64,000 nt of DNA from Prevotella sp. UBA2746 (GTDB lineage Bacteria; Bacteroidota; Bacteroidia; Bacteroidales; Bacteroidaceae): positions 31,128-95,127 of the forward strand of contig DEJO01000011.1 of NCBI GenBank assembly GCA_002353555.1, given 5' to 3'. A model generated the notes under the pieces. The model was not told where the DNA came from and searched no databases. It saw nothing but the letters and a program-made list of their open reading frames with translations. A program made the translations under genes and the position numbers. Positions 55,901 to 63,875 of the stretch are shown here, piece after piece (position 1 is the stretch's first letter; every line of letters begins with the position of its first letter).

Positions 55901-55980
55901 CGCCGCATCATCAGGTTGACGAACGACACGTCTTTCAGCAGGAACTGGCTCCACTGATTGGGAATGGTAGGGTTGCTCAT
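52915..55980 (-). CDS. Double receiver-like / PEP synthase-type ATP-grasp protein without phosphotransfer domains
   Basis: 1,021 residues from the ATG at 55980; the longer frame begins with TTG. The N-terminus holds two receiver-like domains. The first (about 27-165) is degenerate; the second (about 178-325) keeps ILLVEDS, IISDVRFPMG and a C-terminal DKNS-like segment. A central region of unknown type (about 330-440) has FIFRDPTTHEEIMRVSNL. The PPDK_N/PEP-synthase ATP-grasp fold follows, with GEGSLGGKGRGLAFLDNV, PIAIRSSSLLEDAHYQPFAG, and LALGLGKYIVDGG, ending at GELYLLQIRPIV. The phosphohistidine and PEP-binding TIM-barrel domains of true PEP synthase are absent. In their place is a C-terminal domain (VLIGPGRWGSSDPWLG and PSQGTHFFQNLTSFGVGYF). 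An ATP-dependent signalling or regulatory role is inferred, not PEP synthesis. Confidence 0.85.
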   Translation of the reverse strand: MSNPTIPNQWSQFLLKDVSFVNLMMRRIYNVLIIANPYDAFMLEDDGRIEEKIYNEYMELGLRYPPTFTQVSTTEEAANVLKTTNIDLVICMPGNADNDAFDVARSVKAQFPDMPCVVLTPFSHGITKRMEHEDLSIFDYVFCWLGNTNLILSIIKLIEDKMNLDHDIEEAGVQMILLVEDSIRFYSSILPNLYNYLLVQSQRFSTEALNRHAATLRMRGRPKVVLARNYEEAITMYEKYRDNTLGIISDVRFPMGDAVPAEATSADKDPEAGFKLLEEIRRQDEYVPLILQSSETENRQRAEAEGFRFVDKNSKTRNRDLYKIMEEHMGFGDFIFRDPTTHEEIMRVSNLKELQDNIFRIPNDAMLRHISRNHMSRWLCARAIFPVSAFLKDITWHKLQDVDAHKQIIYDAIVQYRRMKNIGVVAVFDRNKYDRFSHFARIGEGSLGGKGRGLAFLDNVIKMHPDFSKFKNATVQIPKTVVLCTDIFDEFMESNNLYQIALSDASDEDILKAFLHAQLPDSLVADFFAFFEATHAPIAIRSSSLLEDAHYQPFAGIYSTYMIPYLDDKYEMLRMLACAIKGVYASVYYKDSKAYMTATSNVIDQEKMAVILQEVVGKQYGNYYYPNISGVLRSLNYYPIGDETAEEGIASLALGLGKYIVDGGQTLRVSPYHPDQVLQTSEMEIALRETQTKFYALDMTHVGDDFKVDDGFNIATLKVKEADQYFPMVPSQLQKQRAEAPTAQHPLQFIASTFDPYDQVIREGLYETGRKVISFCGVLQQDVFPLPELLQMSMTFGAGAMRRPVEIEFACNLTPASDNTQKPQGELYLLQIRPIVDSKQVLDEDLSAIADDDCLLRSHMSLGHGVSEDVVDVVYVKTDENFTAMNNHTIADDVERINRKFLAEGKNYVLIGPGRWGSSDPWLGIPVKWPHISGARVIVEEGLKNYRVDPSQGTHFFQNLTSFGVGYFTVNPYKNEGIYRKDILDSMPAIEETAYVRHVRFEKPLRILMDGKKQEGVVVLN

Positions 55981-56069
55981 AAGCTTTCTGTTCGTGACAG
56001 GAGGCAGACCGTTTGCCTTCTGCCCTGCAAAGGTCGGAATAATTATCGGTTCCACCAAACCGGGAAGAC

Positions 56070-56101
56070 AAAAAAAGCCCCTCCCGGTACAGGGAGGGGG
56101 G
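56070..56101 (-). terminator. Terminator of the beta-helix lipoprotein gene
   Basis: On the minus strand CCCCTCCC and GGGAGGGG pair around a 6-nt loop and are followed by seven T, 5 bp after the stop codon at 56106. Confidence 0.85.
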
Positions 56102-56105
56102 AGTA

Positions 56106-57932
56106 TTATCTCGGTCCCATCATCGGACCGCCGCCACCACCGCCGCCGGAGTTGTAGGAGGTGATGCCTGAGATGGTCTGCGAACCAGAACCCAGTTTCA
56201 GGGTATAGTTATTCGTTCCTGCCGTCATGCCCGGCACGCTGACGAGGATAGTGCCGTTGTTGTAGCCGACGGGAGCCATCGTGATCGTGCCGAGCGTCGA
56301 CGAACTGTTGCTCACGCTGATGGTAGCGTTGGCAGAGACGGAGCCGGAGGTTACGGCAAATGCCTGTGTGCAACCGCTGAACTTCACGTCGACACGTCCG
56401 CCGATGCCGAAGACATAACCGCCGGTGATGGACATGTAGTGACTCTCGTCAGCATCGATGCCAGCCTCGGCACCGCCGCCGCCCACAGCCACGAGCGTTC
56501 CTCCCGACACCGTCAGGTTGCCGTTGGAGTCTATGCCGTCGTTGCTTTTCGAACATGACAGCACCGTACCGCCGCTGATGGTCAGGTTGCCAGTAGAGTT
56601 GATGCCGTCGTCGTAGGCATAAACCAGCGTCGAACCGCCACTGATGTCGAGCGTTCCCTTGCTCTCTATGCCCTCGGCATTGGTGCCGCTGGTGCGCACC
56701 ATGATGTCGCCACCTGTGATGGTCATCTCGCCAGAGGTGTTGCCGTCGTCGTCCTTGGTTCCAATCTTCATGCCTTTAGGCGACGAGGTATAGGCATTAG
56801 GCACGTTGTCGGTGTTGCCGGTATAGTTGTGGCTCTCCGTGGTACCATTGCTGTAGTAGAGGCCGCCGTTGGTGATGATGCGAATCTTGCCACCGCTGAC
56901 ATATCCGCCGACATCCGCCTTGACGCCCTTGCCGCCGCTGCCCTCCGACCGGGCATAGAGTTCTCCGCCGTTCATGTAGAAGCTGCCGTCGCAGCCTATG
57001 CCTGCTGCTGCCTTGGTGTCGCCGCCATATTTCAGCGTCTCGTCGGCCTCCCACATGCCGTTTCCTGTAGCAACCACGGTGGTGCGGCCGCCGTTGATGA
57101 TGACATCGACATCACCGTTGACACCCTTGCCGCCGTTTGCCGACACCTCAACGTTGATGATACCGCCATTGATATAGATGTTGTCGCCGCCCTTGATGCC
57201 GTGGTTGGCAGTAGAGTTGACATAGAGGTTGACGCCGTTTTCTATGACGACATTGCTCTTGCCGTGGATACCATTCTTATAGGTTCCATAGACATCGAGC
57301 GAACCGGTACCGCTGATCAGCAGCTTGCCCTTGCTGAAGATGGCACCCTTGTGGTCTTCCGTCGTGCCGTCGGTCACCTTGTTCGCACCCGTCACCTTCA
57401 GGTAGGCACGTCCCTTGCTCTCTAAGTCGATGGCTGTGCTTGCCGTATTGGTAATCGTGGCGTTGTTCAGGTTCAGTTCGAAGTCGGTATTGCCGTTGAT
57501 GGTCAGCGAGCCGTCACTGGTCGTTCCCGTCACGACATAGCTTACGCCCTCGGTACTGCCGTGGTCGGCGGTGACATGGTTGCCGTCAATGGTCAGCGTG
57601 ACACCGCTCACACCGGGGTCGGTGGGGTTCGACATGTCTATGTTCACCGTGGTGCCGAAGGTATGTTCCGACGGCGCATCGCCGTCAGCAGGATATTGTG
57701 CCTCAGCCGCTGACGACGGCTCTGCAGTAGTCTTGTCAATGGCAACGGTAAACGACAGCAGCTCACTGTTGCTGTCTACGCTGGTGCCGCCGCTGTTGCC
57801 ACCACCTCCGCCATACCAATCCTCAGTGCCGTTTGTGAGGTCGTTGTCTGATGTACAACCTGTGGTCAGTGCCATAGCAGCCATCACCACGAAAAGATTT
57901 CTCATTGCTTTTCCCATACGCTGTGTTCTCAT
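56106..57932 (-). CDS. Cthe_2159-type beta-helix lipoprotein (carbohydrate-binding domain)
   Basis: 608 residues. The N-terminus (MRNLFVVMAAMALTTGC; starts at 57932, 57917 or 57905 are possible) is a lipoprotein signal with lipobox LTTGC. The body is a right-handed beta-helix with short repeats such as NGGIINVEVSANGGKGVNG, the segment ISGGSTLVYAYDDGINSTGN, and AEAGIDADESHY, matching the calcium-dependent polysaccharide-binding Cthe_2159 family (formerly DUF4353). Gly runs flank the protein (YGGGGGNSGG near residue 40 and GGGGGGGPMMGPR at the end). It stands alone, close to the pectinesterase gene, which fits pectin binding. Single gene with its own promoter and terminator. Confidence 0.85.
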   Translation of the reverse strand: MRTQRMGKAMRNLFVVMAAMALTTGCTSDNDLTNGTEDWYGGGGGNSGGTSVDSNSELLSFTVAIDKTTAEPSSAAEAQYPADGDAPSEHTFGTTVNIDMSNPTDPGVSGVTLTIDGNHVTADHGSTEGVSYVVTGTTSDGSLTINGNTDFELNLNNATITNTASTAIDLESKGRAYLKVTGANKVTDGTTEDHKGAIFSKGKLLISGTGSLDVYGTYKNGIHGKSNVVIENGVNLYVNSTANHGIKGGDNIYINGGIINVEVSANGGKGVNGDVDVIINGGRTTVVATGNGMWEADETLKYGGDTKAAAGIGCDGSFYMNGGELYARSEGSGGKGVKADVGGYVSGGKIRIITNGGLYYSNGTTESHNYTGNTDNVPNAYTSSPKGMKIGTKDDDGNTSGEMTITGGDIMVRTSGTNAEGIESKGTLDISGGSTLVYAYDDGINSTGNLTISGGTVLSCSKSNDGIDSNGNLTVSGGTLVAVGGGGAEAGIDADESHYMSITGGYVFGIGGRVDVKFSGCTQAFAVTSGSVSANATISVSNSSSTLGTITMAPVGYNNGTILVSVPGMTAGTNNYTLKLGSGSQTISGITSYNSGGGGGGGPMMGPR

Positions 57933-57968
57933 AACCTGATGTTTTTACGTTGATAATTTTTTCCGACA

Positions 57969-57993
57969 CAAAGGTAACGTCAAGCGGACGTTA
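57969..57993 (-). promoter_or_regulatory. -7 box with overlapping inverted repeat
   Basis: Minus strand TACCTTTG (57969-57976) gives a TAnnTTTG box 37 bp before the ATG. It overlaps a perfect palindrome TAACGTC-AAGCG-GACGTTA (57975-57993) that could be an operator. Confidence 0.55.
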
Positions 57994-58334
57994 CAGAAAA
58001 AACAATCAACAAACACACACATTTCATCAACGAACACCTACTTTTGTTACAAGCCACTCATAGGAATTTTGAAGGAAGGGGTGTCGTCAGTCGAACAGAT
58101 GGGGAACCCTCTTGCGGTAGTAACGCCCGTATAGGATGTTTTCACTATCTACAGGTGTGGTTCCTACTATCTCCAGAGGTACCAAGCACTACAAACAAAG
58201 AACTCAGCGAAGAACTTGGTGCTATCTACTACCCTGTGCGATATACGATAAAAGAAGAGTCATCCGCAAGGATTGCTCTTCTTTTATCGTATCTTTACTT
58301 CTCCCTCCCTTAAAGGGTGGACCGGGAAAGGCTT
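57994..58334. other. Non-coding gap upstream of the lipoprotein gene
   Basis: About 340 bp with no convincing gene. It holds a perfect 17-bp inverted repeat at 58243-58292 and, next to it, a CCCTCCCTTAAAGGG-type palindrome (58303-58320) resembling the GC-rich elements near porT. Confidence 0.6.
58243..58292. terminator. Perfect 17-bp inverted repeat downstream of the small acidic protein
   Basis: ATACGATAAAAGAAGAG and CTCTTCTTTTATCGTAT pair perfectly around a 16-nt loop, 43 bp past the stop of the minus-strand small gene. The long stem would stop or stabilise the transcript end, but there is no separate T run. Confidence 0.55.
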
Positions 58335-58505
58335 TTACTCATCCCAGACACTGTAGCTCTTACGGGCGGCAGCATCGTCACCGTTACCCTCTGGCTCAGG
58401 ATCTTGACCTATATTTACGTCACCTCCGGCAGACACTGCCGCCAAAAGTTCCTCGTCCATGTTGTGTGCCTTCAGTGAAGGCTTGATATAAACTTTCTTT
58501 ATCAT
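58335..58505 (-). CDS. Small acidic KKVY-type protein downstream of the pectinesterase
   Basis: 56 residues, read directly from the sequence: it begins MIKKVYIKPSLKAHNMDEEL, continues through a Gly/Asp-rich stretch (SAGGDVNIGQDPEPEGNGDD) and ends SYSVWDE. It shares the KKVYxxP start, the following hydrophobic step and an acidic Trp-containing end with the protein at 6188-6430. Like that protein it lies directly downstream of a giant secreted protein on the same strand, here 111 bp after the pectinesterase stop, with a GC-rich palindrome in the gap. No signal peptide or known domain. Function unknown. Confidence 0.7.
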   Translation of the reverse strand: MIKKVYIKPSLKAHNMDEELLAAVSAGGDVNIGQDPEPEGNGDDAAARKSYSVWDE

Positions 58506-58564
58506 AAATGTCAGTTTCGTGGGCGTGTTTTTAATGTTTATAATCTCTTTTAGCTGTCCCCTAC

Positions 58565-58612
58565 TCCATCCCCCCTCCCGCTCGTGAGGGGAGGGGGGGC
58601 GGGGTTAGGTGG
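58565..58612. repeat. GC-rich palindromic element after the pectinesterase gene
   Basis: CCCCCCTCCC and GGGGAGGGGGG form a palindrome (58570-58599) followed by CGGGGTTAGG. It belongs to the same loose family as the elements near porT and lies between the pectinesterase stop and the small gene, perhaps as a partial terminator. Confidence 0.6.
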
Positions 58613-58616
58613 GCTT

Positions 58617-61600
58617 TTACTTCATTACGACCTTCTTACCATTCTTAATGACGATACCCTTGTATCCCTTGCCTACCTTCTGGCCAGCGAGGTTGTAAGC
58701 AGGAGCGTCATTGTCGATTTGTCCATTCTCAATTGAATTGATACCTGTTGTGGTTCCACCATCCAAGAAGAGGAAGAAGTCGGCACGTGCATGAGCAGGT
58801 TCGCTGCTGCCACCACCATAGATCAGATTCACATTAGAGTTGATGGCTTTAACGGTCTCCTCAGTAGCTCCCTTCATCATGAAGGCGCGCAGACCCTTGA
58901 TAGAGCCAGTTGCTGCCAGCTTCTTCACGGTGCCACTGGTTGTGAAGTAGTAAACTTCGTTAGCATCACTGTTATTGAAGGTATCGTAAGAACCGTACAT
59001 AATCCAATCGCTAGAAGGAGTTACGGATGCTGCACTGGTGATGGTAACACCTTCTACGATGAAGCCGTTAACTGCTGCTGCAGGCTTAACGAGGTAACCA
59101 GTGTTGGCTTCCATTGCGGTTACATTAGTGAAGCCGAACTGAGTTGCACTATTCATTCCTGTGAAGGTTGCAACCTGTACACCTTCGCCGAAGGCTGCCT
59201 TAATTTGTTCAGCAGTCATAGCGAACGGCAAGAACAAGGTGTTGTAATACTGCGAAGAGAGAGTGCGTTCAACCTTCACGTTGACCGTCTGACCGTTAGC
59301 TTCAACAATCTTAGTGCCATTGCCATTGCTTGTATCGTCGAGGACGAGTTCAATGCCTACAGCAGCCTCAGAAGCCTCGCTCAGACCACCCATCTCGTTG
59401 GCGGCACGAATGGTCCATGTTGCCGTAGGATCGTCAACTTCGAAGGTAGCATCGGTAGTGAAATCAACCACGCTGCCATCCTTGCAGATAGCATAGAGCA
59501 GAGCATAGTCGCTACCTGTCCAAGAGAGTGTCGTACCGTTCAGCACCACGTTGGTAGGAACAGGTGCCTGCTCAGTATCGAGCGTCGGCTGCCAGTCACC
59601 GAAGGAATTAGACATCTCGCCAATCATGTCTGCCTCTTCAGAAGACAACTTCGGTTCATTGGAAGTACCGTTGATGGAAGTAGCACGACTGTCCAAGTCA
59701 ACTTCGGTTCCTGTTGCCGTCCTTGAGTTGTATTCAGCGAAGCGCGTCGGTCCGTTGCTCCAGTCGCTCCAACCTCTTGCTGTCGGAACGGCTTCCATCA
59801 ATGTATTGATGAAGTAAGTTTCAGCTTCAGCAGTCCAAGCACGTCCTAAGTAATAGTTGCCATTTACACCAGATTGCTCTCCCTTGATGGTACAATCCTT
59901 AAAGACATAGCCATAATGGTTGTTGCCTTGTGGAGCTACGATGAAGCCACCGCTCTCACACATCACTACGTCAACACCGTTGAAGAAGGCATCGCCACCT
60001 CCGCAGAGGAAGTCGGTACGTCCACGAATGACACCGCCCTCAAAATAGTAGAGACCTTTTATCGACCTCCAAGTATCCTGATAGCCATGCAGTTTCACGT
60101 TCTTATAGATGGTCTTGGTGGCCTTATCCTGAATGGCGATGTCACGACCACGACCATCTTCCATACCGGTAGAGACGGTAACGTCTTGGAAGTAGTATCC
60201 GCTACCTGAGAGCTGGAGTACGTCGCTGCTTCCGATGCCTTCATAGACACTGGCAGTACCATATTCTCCTTCGAAGGTATCATCGGCTGGAATGGTATTG
60301 GTAATGACGACACCGTCACGGCTTTCACCAACGAGAGAGATGTTACCAGACTTGAGGTATGTGATGACATCCTTTCTGACGAAAGAAGCAGAAGACTTGT
60401 CTTTCAGCGTCACGGTGTGTGTGACATCTGTCGTACCTTGCGGAAGCATGTATTCACCGTTCTTCAGGAAGATGCGGTAGCGCACATTCTTGTCAGCGCG
60501 GGCTTCAGCCTCTGCGATAGCTGCAACCAGTTCATCTACATTGCTGACTACTGCATCGTAGAGTCCCTTCGTCACTGTCGGACGCGCCATCGTCGTGAAG
60601 TTGATGGTGACAGCTTCTCCAAGAGCCACGCCAGAGAGGTTCTCAACGCTGTTGGCAGGCAGGGTGAAGGTGTATGCTGTTGCGTAATCCAACTTGCTGT
60701 AGCTGAAGGTTACGCTCTTACCCATAGCGGTCGGTGTCAGCTCAGCACCGTCGAGGTTGCCCTTCGCATTGGCAGCGAGCTGCACCTTCTTGTCGAAGGT
60801 CAACACAATCCTACCCGTTGCAGAGGCACCCGTGCCGTTGTTGGCAGGAATGGTGCTGACCAGTGCCGGAGCCACAGCGTCGTAGGCAACCTGCTCGGTA
60901 CCGGTGATGAAGAACATCGCCAGCGTGTTACCGTCGTTTTTCGATGCCGCACCATCAACATCAGAAGTCGTGTCGGCAAGCATACGGATGTAGAGCTGGG
61001 GAGCATTGTTACATTCAGCGGGCAGTTGCTCGCTGAACGAAGCTGCAGTCTTGGCACCCGTCATGGTGATGCTACCAAAGTTGGTCCAGTTCTCACCGTC
61101 AAGAGAGTACTCAGCATTGTACTTCTGATAAGCATTGTAATTGTACATCATCTTGAACTGTACGTTGATGTCCTGGAATGCTTCGGCATTCACCTTGGTC
61201 TGCCAGTGCCAGTTACCTACGTCACCGTCAGAAGCACCCGTGCGCCAGTTCACTGCTGCACCCTTGAAGCTCTCGTATCCACCACCGCCAACGGTGCTCT
61301 TGTCGAGCCAGCCGCTGGTAGCTCCTGTTGATGTATTGATTAGCTGCAAGGCATCGGCATCGTTATCTACGGCTGCAAAGTCAGCCACGCGTCCGCTGCC
61401 ACCAGCCTTATAGAAGTCCCAACCTGCAATGATGTCGTTCTGAGAATAAACAGCAGTAAGGTTCTTGTCGCCATCCATCGTGATGGTCTTCTGGCTGTTG
61501 GTCTCAGCGTCGCTCCAGTTGTTGAAAGTCACCAGACCAGCATACTGGTTGGCAGTGAGCGTAACGACAGTACCAGCCTCATACATCATCTTGTCATTGA

Positions 61601-63653
61601 CAATGGTCGGCAGCGGGTCGATGGTTACCATATAGTCGTTGGTTCCGTCAACCGTCAGAGCCAGTTCGTAGGTCTGCACAGCCTCGAAGTTAGCTGTAAT
61701 AGCGATATCTGCAGTCATCTCGTGGTTATAGACGGCATCGGTTGAGAGTACGTTGTTCTCTCCGTCGGTCCAGTTCACGAAGTGATAACCGAAGTTCGGC
61801 GTAGCCGTCAGTTTCACTGTAGTACCTTCATCGTAGGTTCCACCGGCAGGATAGATTGAAACATTACCTGCGGCAGCATCAGAAGGAACAGCGGAAAGAG
61901 TGTATTTGTTGACATCGGCAGCGGTGCCGTTGAAGGTACCGCCGATAACCACATTACCGATACCCAGTTTCTTGTTATTGCCAAAGCCGGAAACGTAAAT
62001 ACGGAAGGTAAATACCGAGCATTCACTGACGTTTAGTTCATGTGTATGAAGCATCGGTGGTGTTCCTGTAGTATTATTATTACGTACGATATCGTCCTTC
62101 GATACTTCAGTAATACTACTCTCAACTCCGTCAACCGTATAACTCCACTTATAGGTTGCATTATCGGTTCCGTCTTTTACAGCATAATACGAAACTTCGG
62201 CAGGCGTAAATTTCAATCCAGCTTTGGGCTGAACTCGATACTCTATCATAACGGATTCAACTGCACCCGCATTGCCTGTTGTGGGTTGATAACCAATCAT
62301 AGAGGTATTCAAATAGGTTTGATTCGTTGCTGTCAAACCATTTCCCACACTTACTGATGCTATAGATACAGCTTCTGCAACCTCAGTAGTGATAGCTGGT
62401 GTTTCCTCATTACCTACAGCCCATGTGATGGTTCCATCTACATGATCGTAAGATGCACCGCCGCTTTGCTCAACAACAGGGAGCGTTACCTTTACATATT
62501 TATAGTATGAGCCATCGCCAATGACTATCTGAATGTTATCGGCAGTATTGGCAATCTCATAAGAAATCTTTGAAGTTCCCGAACCTGTATAGTCTGTCTG
62601 TCCGTCAATAGTCGTTGTGCTGATGGTGAAAGAACCATGACACTCTGTTTCTACAGTAGCCCCTTTGCAGGAAGGAATCGTAAAGACGGTACCATTATTT
62701 GTTTGGGAACAATCGGTATTTCCTGAATTGTTAAACTTACCAGGGTTAGTATCAATAGTCATCGGCACGTCAATAGTGCTTCCGTTAACTGTTGCCTGAG
62801 TCACCCATACATTTCCATTGGTATTCTGCCACTGCACAATAGGCGCACCATTGTTACGCTGGAAATCCCATTTCAAGGTCACAGCATCTGTGCGGTCAGC
62901 CAAACTCACCGTGTTCTGAGTGAAGACAGGGGTCAAAGTAATATCAGAAGAAGGCACTGTATATTCAGCACCTGTAGCGTATGTATCAGTTCCATCGCTC
63001 CAACCCGTAAGTGTGTAGCCTTCTTTATATAAGGTATAGTTCTTGGGAAGCGTAATGGTTGCCCCCACGTCTTTCTTTATCGATTCCGGAGCGATACCAG
63101 ACGCATCGCCCGTGCCAAAGGAAACGGTGGCTTCCTCAGCAAGTGTTGAAGGTTCAACAGCTTCTACAGAGATATAAGGTGCATAACCTGCAATATAAAT
63201 AGTCAACGTTGTAGGACTGGTTCCTTTGTAAATGCAATAGGTTGTCGTCCCTTCAATGTTTGAAGCATTCCAACAATCGGTGGTTCCAACTTGAAATTCG
63301 GTTTTGTTGCCTTCAGCATCTGTAATAGAAGCTGTCTGTGCACCAAACCGACAATAGCCCAAGCCTACCTTCACAGGTCCGTCAACCTTTACGGTAATTG
63401 TCGGGTTTACCCAACCATGCTGTCCATCGTTCCATCGAACTGCGCTCCACTTGAAAGTAGCATCAGCCTCATTTTCAACTACCGACGGCGTGCCATCGGC
63501 TGCAACTGCTACGTAGAACGTATTTACACTGGTGTCAACCCAGCTGTCAGTCATTTTGACTGCAAAGTCCTGAAACGCAGCATGCGCTGTCTGTGTCATC
63601 CCCAAAAGCATGAGAATGAGCCAGACACAACTTTTGAATTGTTGTTTCATCAT
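58617..63653 (-). CDS. Giant secreted pectinesterase with InlB-like and Ig-like domains
   Basis: 1,678 residues with a signal peptide (MKQQFKSCVWLILMLLGMTQ, then TAHA). The N-terminal two thirds hold beta domains and three InlB-like repeats (YTLTGWSDGTDTYATGAEYT; GYHFVNWTDGENNV; FNNWSDAETNSQKTITMDGD). A bacterial Ig-like domain (about 890-990) has STIPANNGTGASATGRIVL. The pectinesterase beta-helix (about 1080-1390) carries LVGESRDGVVI, HGYQDTW (about residue 1189), the catalytic-Asp segment GRTDFLCGG (near 1214) and YLGRAW (near 1268). It removes methyl groups from pectin. The C-terminus has an LPF-type beta domain (NTLFLPFAMT) and the tail AYNLAGQKV...GIVIKNGKKVVMK. This is far longer than ordinary pectinesterases (about 300-400 residues). 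It is followed by a small acidic protein and the Cthe_2159 lipoprotein. Confidence 0.9.
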   Translation of the reverse strand: MMKQQFKSCVWLILMLLGMTQTAHAAFQDFAVKMTDSWVDTSVNTFYVAVAADGTPSVVENEADATFKWSAVRWNDGQHGWVNPTITVKVDGPVKVGLGYCRFGAQTASITDAEGNKTEFQVGTTDCWNASNIEGTTTYCIYKGTSPTTLTIYIAGYAPYISVEAVEPSTLAEEATVSFGTGDASGIAPESIKKDVGATITLPKNYTLYKEGYTLTGWSDGTDTYATGAEYTVPSSDITLTPVFTQNTVSLADRTDAVTLKWDFQRNNGAPIVQWQNTNGNVWVTQATVNGSTIDVPMTIDTNPGKFNNSGNTDCSQTNNGTVFTIPSCKGATVETECHGSFTISTTTIDGQTDYTGSGTSKISYEIANTADNIQIVIGDGSYYKYVKVTLPVVEQSGGASYDHVDGTITWAVGNEETPAITTEVAEAVSIASVSVGNGLTATNQTYLNTSMIGYQPTTGNAGAVESVMIEYRVQPKAGLKFTPAEVSYYAVKDGTDNATYKWSYTVDGVESSITEVSKDDIVRNNNTTGTPPMLHTHELNVSECSVFTFRIYVSGFGNNKKLGIGNVVIGGTFNGTAADVNKYTLSAVPSDAAAGNVSIYPAGGTYDEGTTVKLTATPNFGYHFVNWTDGENNVLSTDAVYNHEMTADIAITANFEAVQTYELALTVDGTNDYMVTIDPLPTIVNDKMMYEAGTVVTLTANQYAGLVTFNNWSDAETNSQKTITMDGDKNLTAVYSQNDIIAGWDFYKAGGSGRVADFAAVDNDADALQLINTSTGATSGWLDKSTVGGGGYESFKGAAVNWRTGASDGDVGNWHWQTKVNAEAFQDINVQFKMMYNYNAYQKYNAEYSLDGENWTNFGSITMTGAKTAASFSEQLPAECNNAPQLYIRMLADTTSDVDGAASKNDGNTLAMFFITGTEQVAYDAVAPALVSTIPANNGTGASATGRIVLTFDKKVQLAANAKGNLDGAELTPTAMGKSVTFSYSKLDYATAYTFTLPANSVENLSGVALGEAVTINFTTMARPTVTKGLYDAVVSNVDELVAAIAEAEARADKNVRYRIFLKNGEYMLPQGTTDVTHTVTLKDKSSASFVRKDVITYLKSGNISLVGESRDGVVITNTIPADDTFEGEYGTASVYEGIGSSDVLQLSGSGYYFQDVTVSTGMEDGRGRDIAIQDKATKTIYKNVKLHGYQDTWRSIKGLYYFEGGVIRGRTDFLCGGGDAFFNGVDVVMCESGGFIVAPQGNNHYGYVFKDCTIKGEQSGVNGNYYLGRAWTAEAETYFINTLMEAVPTARGWSDWSNGPTRFAEYNSRTATGTEVDLDSRATSINGTSNEPKLSSEEADMIGEMSNSFGDWQPTLDTEQAPVPTNVVLNGTTLSWTGSDYALLYAICKDGSVVDFTTDATFEVDDPTATWTIRAANEMGGLSEASEAAVGIELVLDDTSNGNGTKIVEANGQTVNVKVERTLSSQYYNTLFLPFAMTAEQIKAAFGEGVQVATFTGMNSATQFGFTNVTAMEANTGYLVKPAAAVNGFIVEGVTITSAASVTPSSDWIMYGSYDTFNNSDANEVYYFTTSGTVKKLAATGSIKGLRAFMMKGATEETVKAINSNVNLIYGGGSSEPAHARADFFLFLDGGTTTGINSIENGQIDNDAPAYNLAGQKVGKGYKGIVIKNGKKVVMK

Positions 63654-63745
63654 AAAAGTTTTTGTTTTTAGTTATTGTTGATAATAAAGATGTACTTAGA
63701 AACTGGCAAACTAAACAGAATTCAGACATTCTGAAAGTGCGGCTA

Positions 63746-63753
63746 CAAAAGTA
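63746..63753 (-). promoter_or_regulatory. -7 box for the pectinesterase gene
   Basis: Minus strand TACTTTTG, exact TAnnTTTG, 93 bp before the ATG at 63653; a TTTG lies upstream at 63769-63772 with a short 15-bp spacer. Confidence 0.6.
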
Positions 63754-63838
63754 GCTACTTTTTGAAAACAAATAAAGAAGAAAATCAATAATTTGTTTCT
63801 CTTTAATCGTTTTTAACAATCAAAGAGTACTACCCATA

Positions 63839-63875
63839 AGGGCTGACACCGAATCTGGTATCAGCCCTAATTTTA
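63839..63875 (+). terminator. Hairpin near the right edge
   Basis: AGGGCTGACACC and GGTATCAGCCCT pair at 11 of 12 positions around 6 nt and are followed by AATTTTATT on the plus strand. No gene ends just before it on the plus strand, so its owner is unclear. Confidence 0.5.

Noticed and set aside
52915..55980. Annotation as PEP synthase (ppsA)
   Set aside because: Only the ATP-binding fold is present; the phosphohistidine and PEP-binding domains are not visible.
58044..58313. 89-codon plus-strand frame upstream of the small acidic gene
   Set aside because: It spans the perfect inverted repeat and has no domain or start signal.
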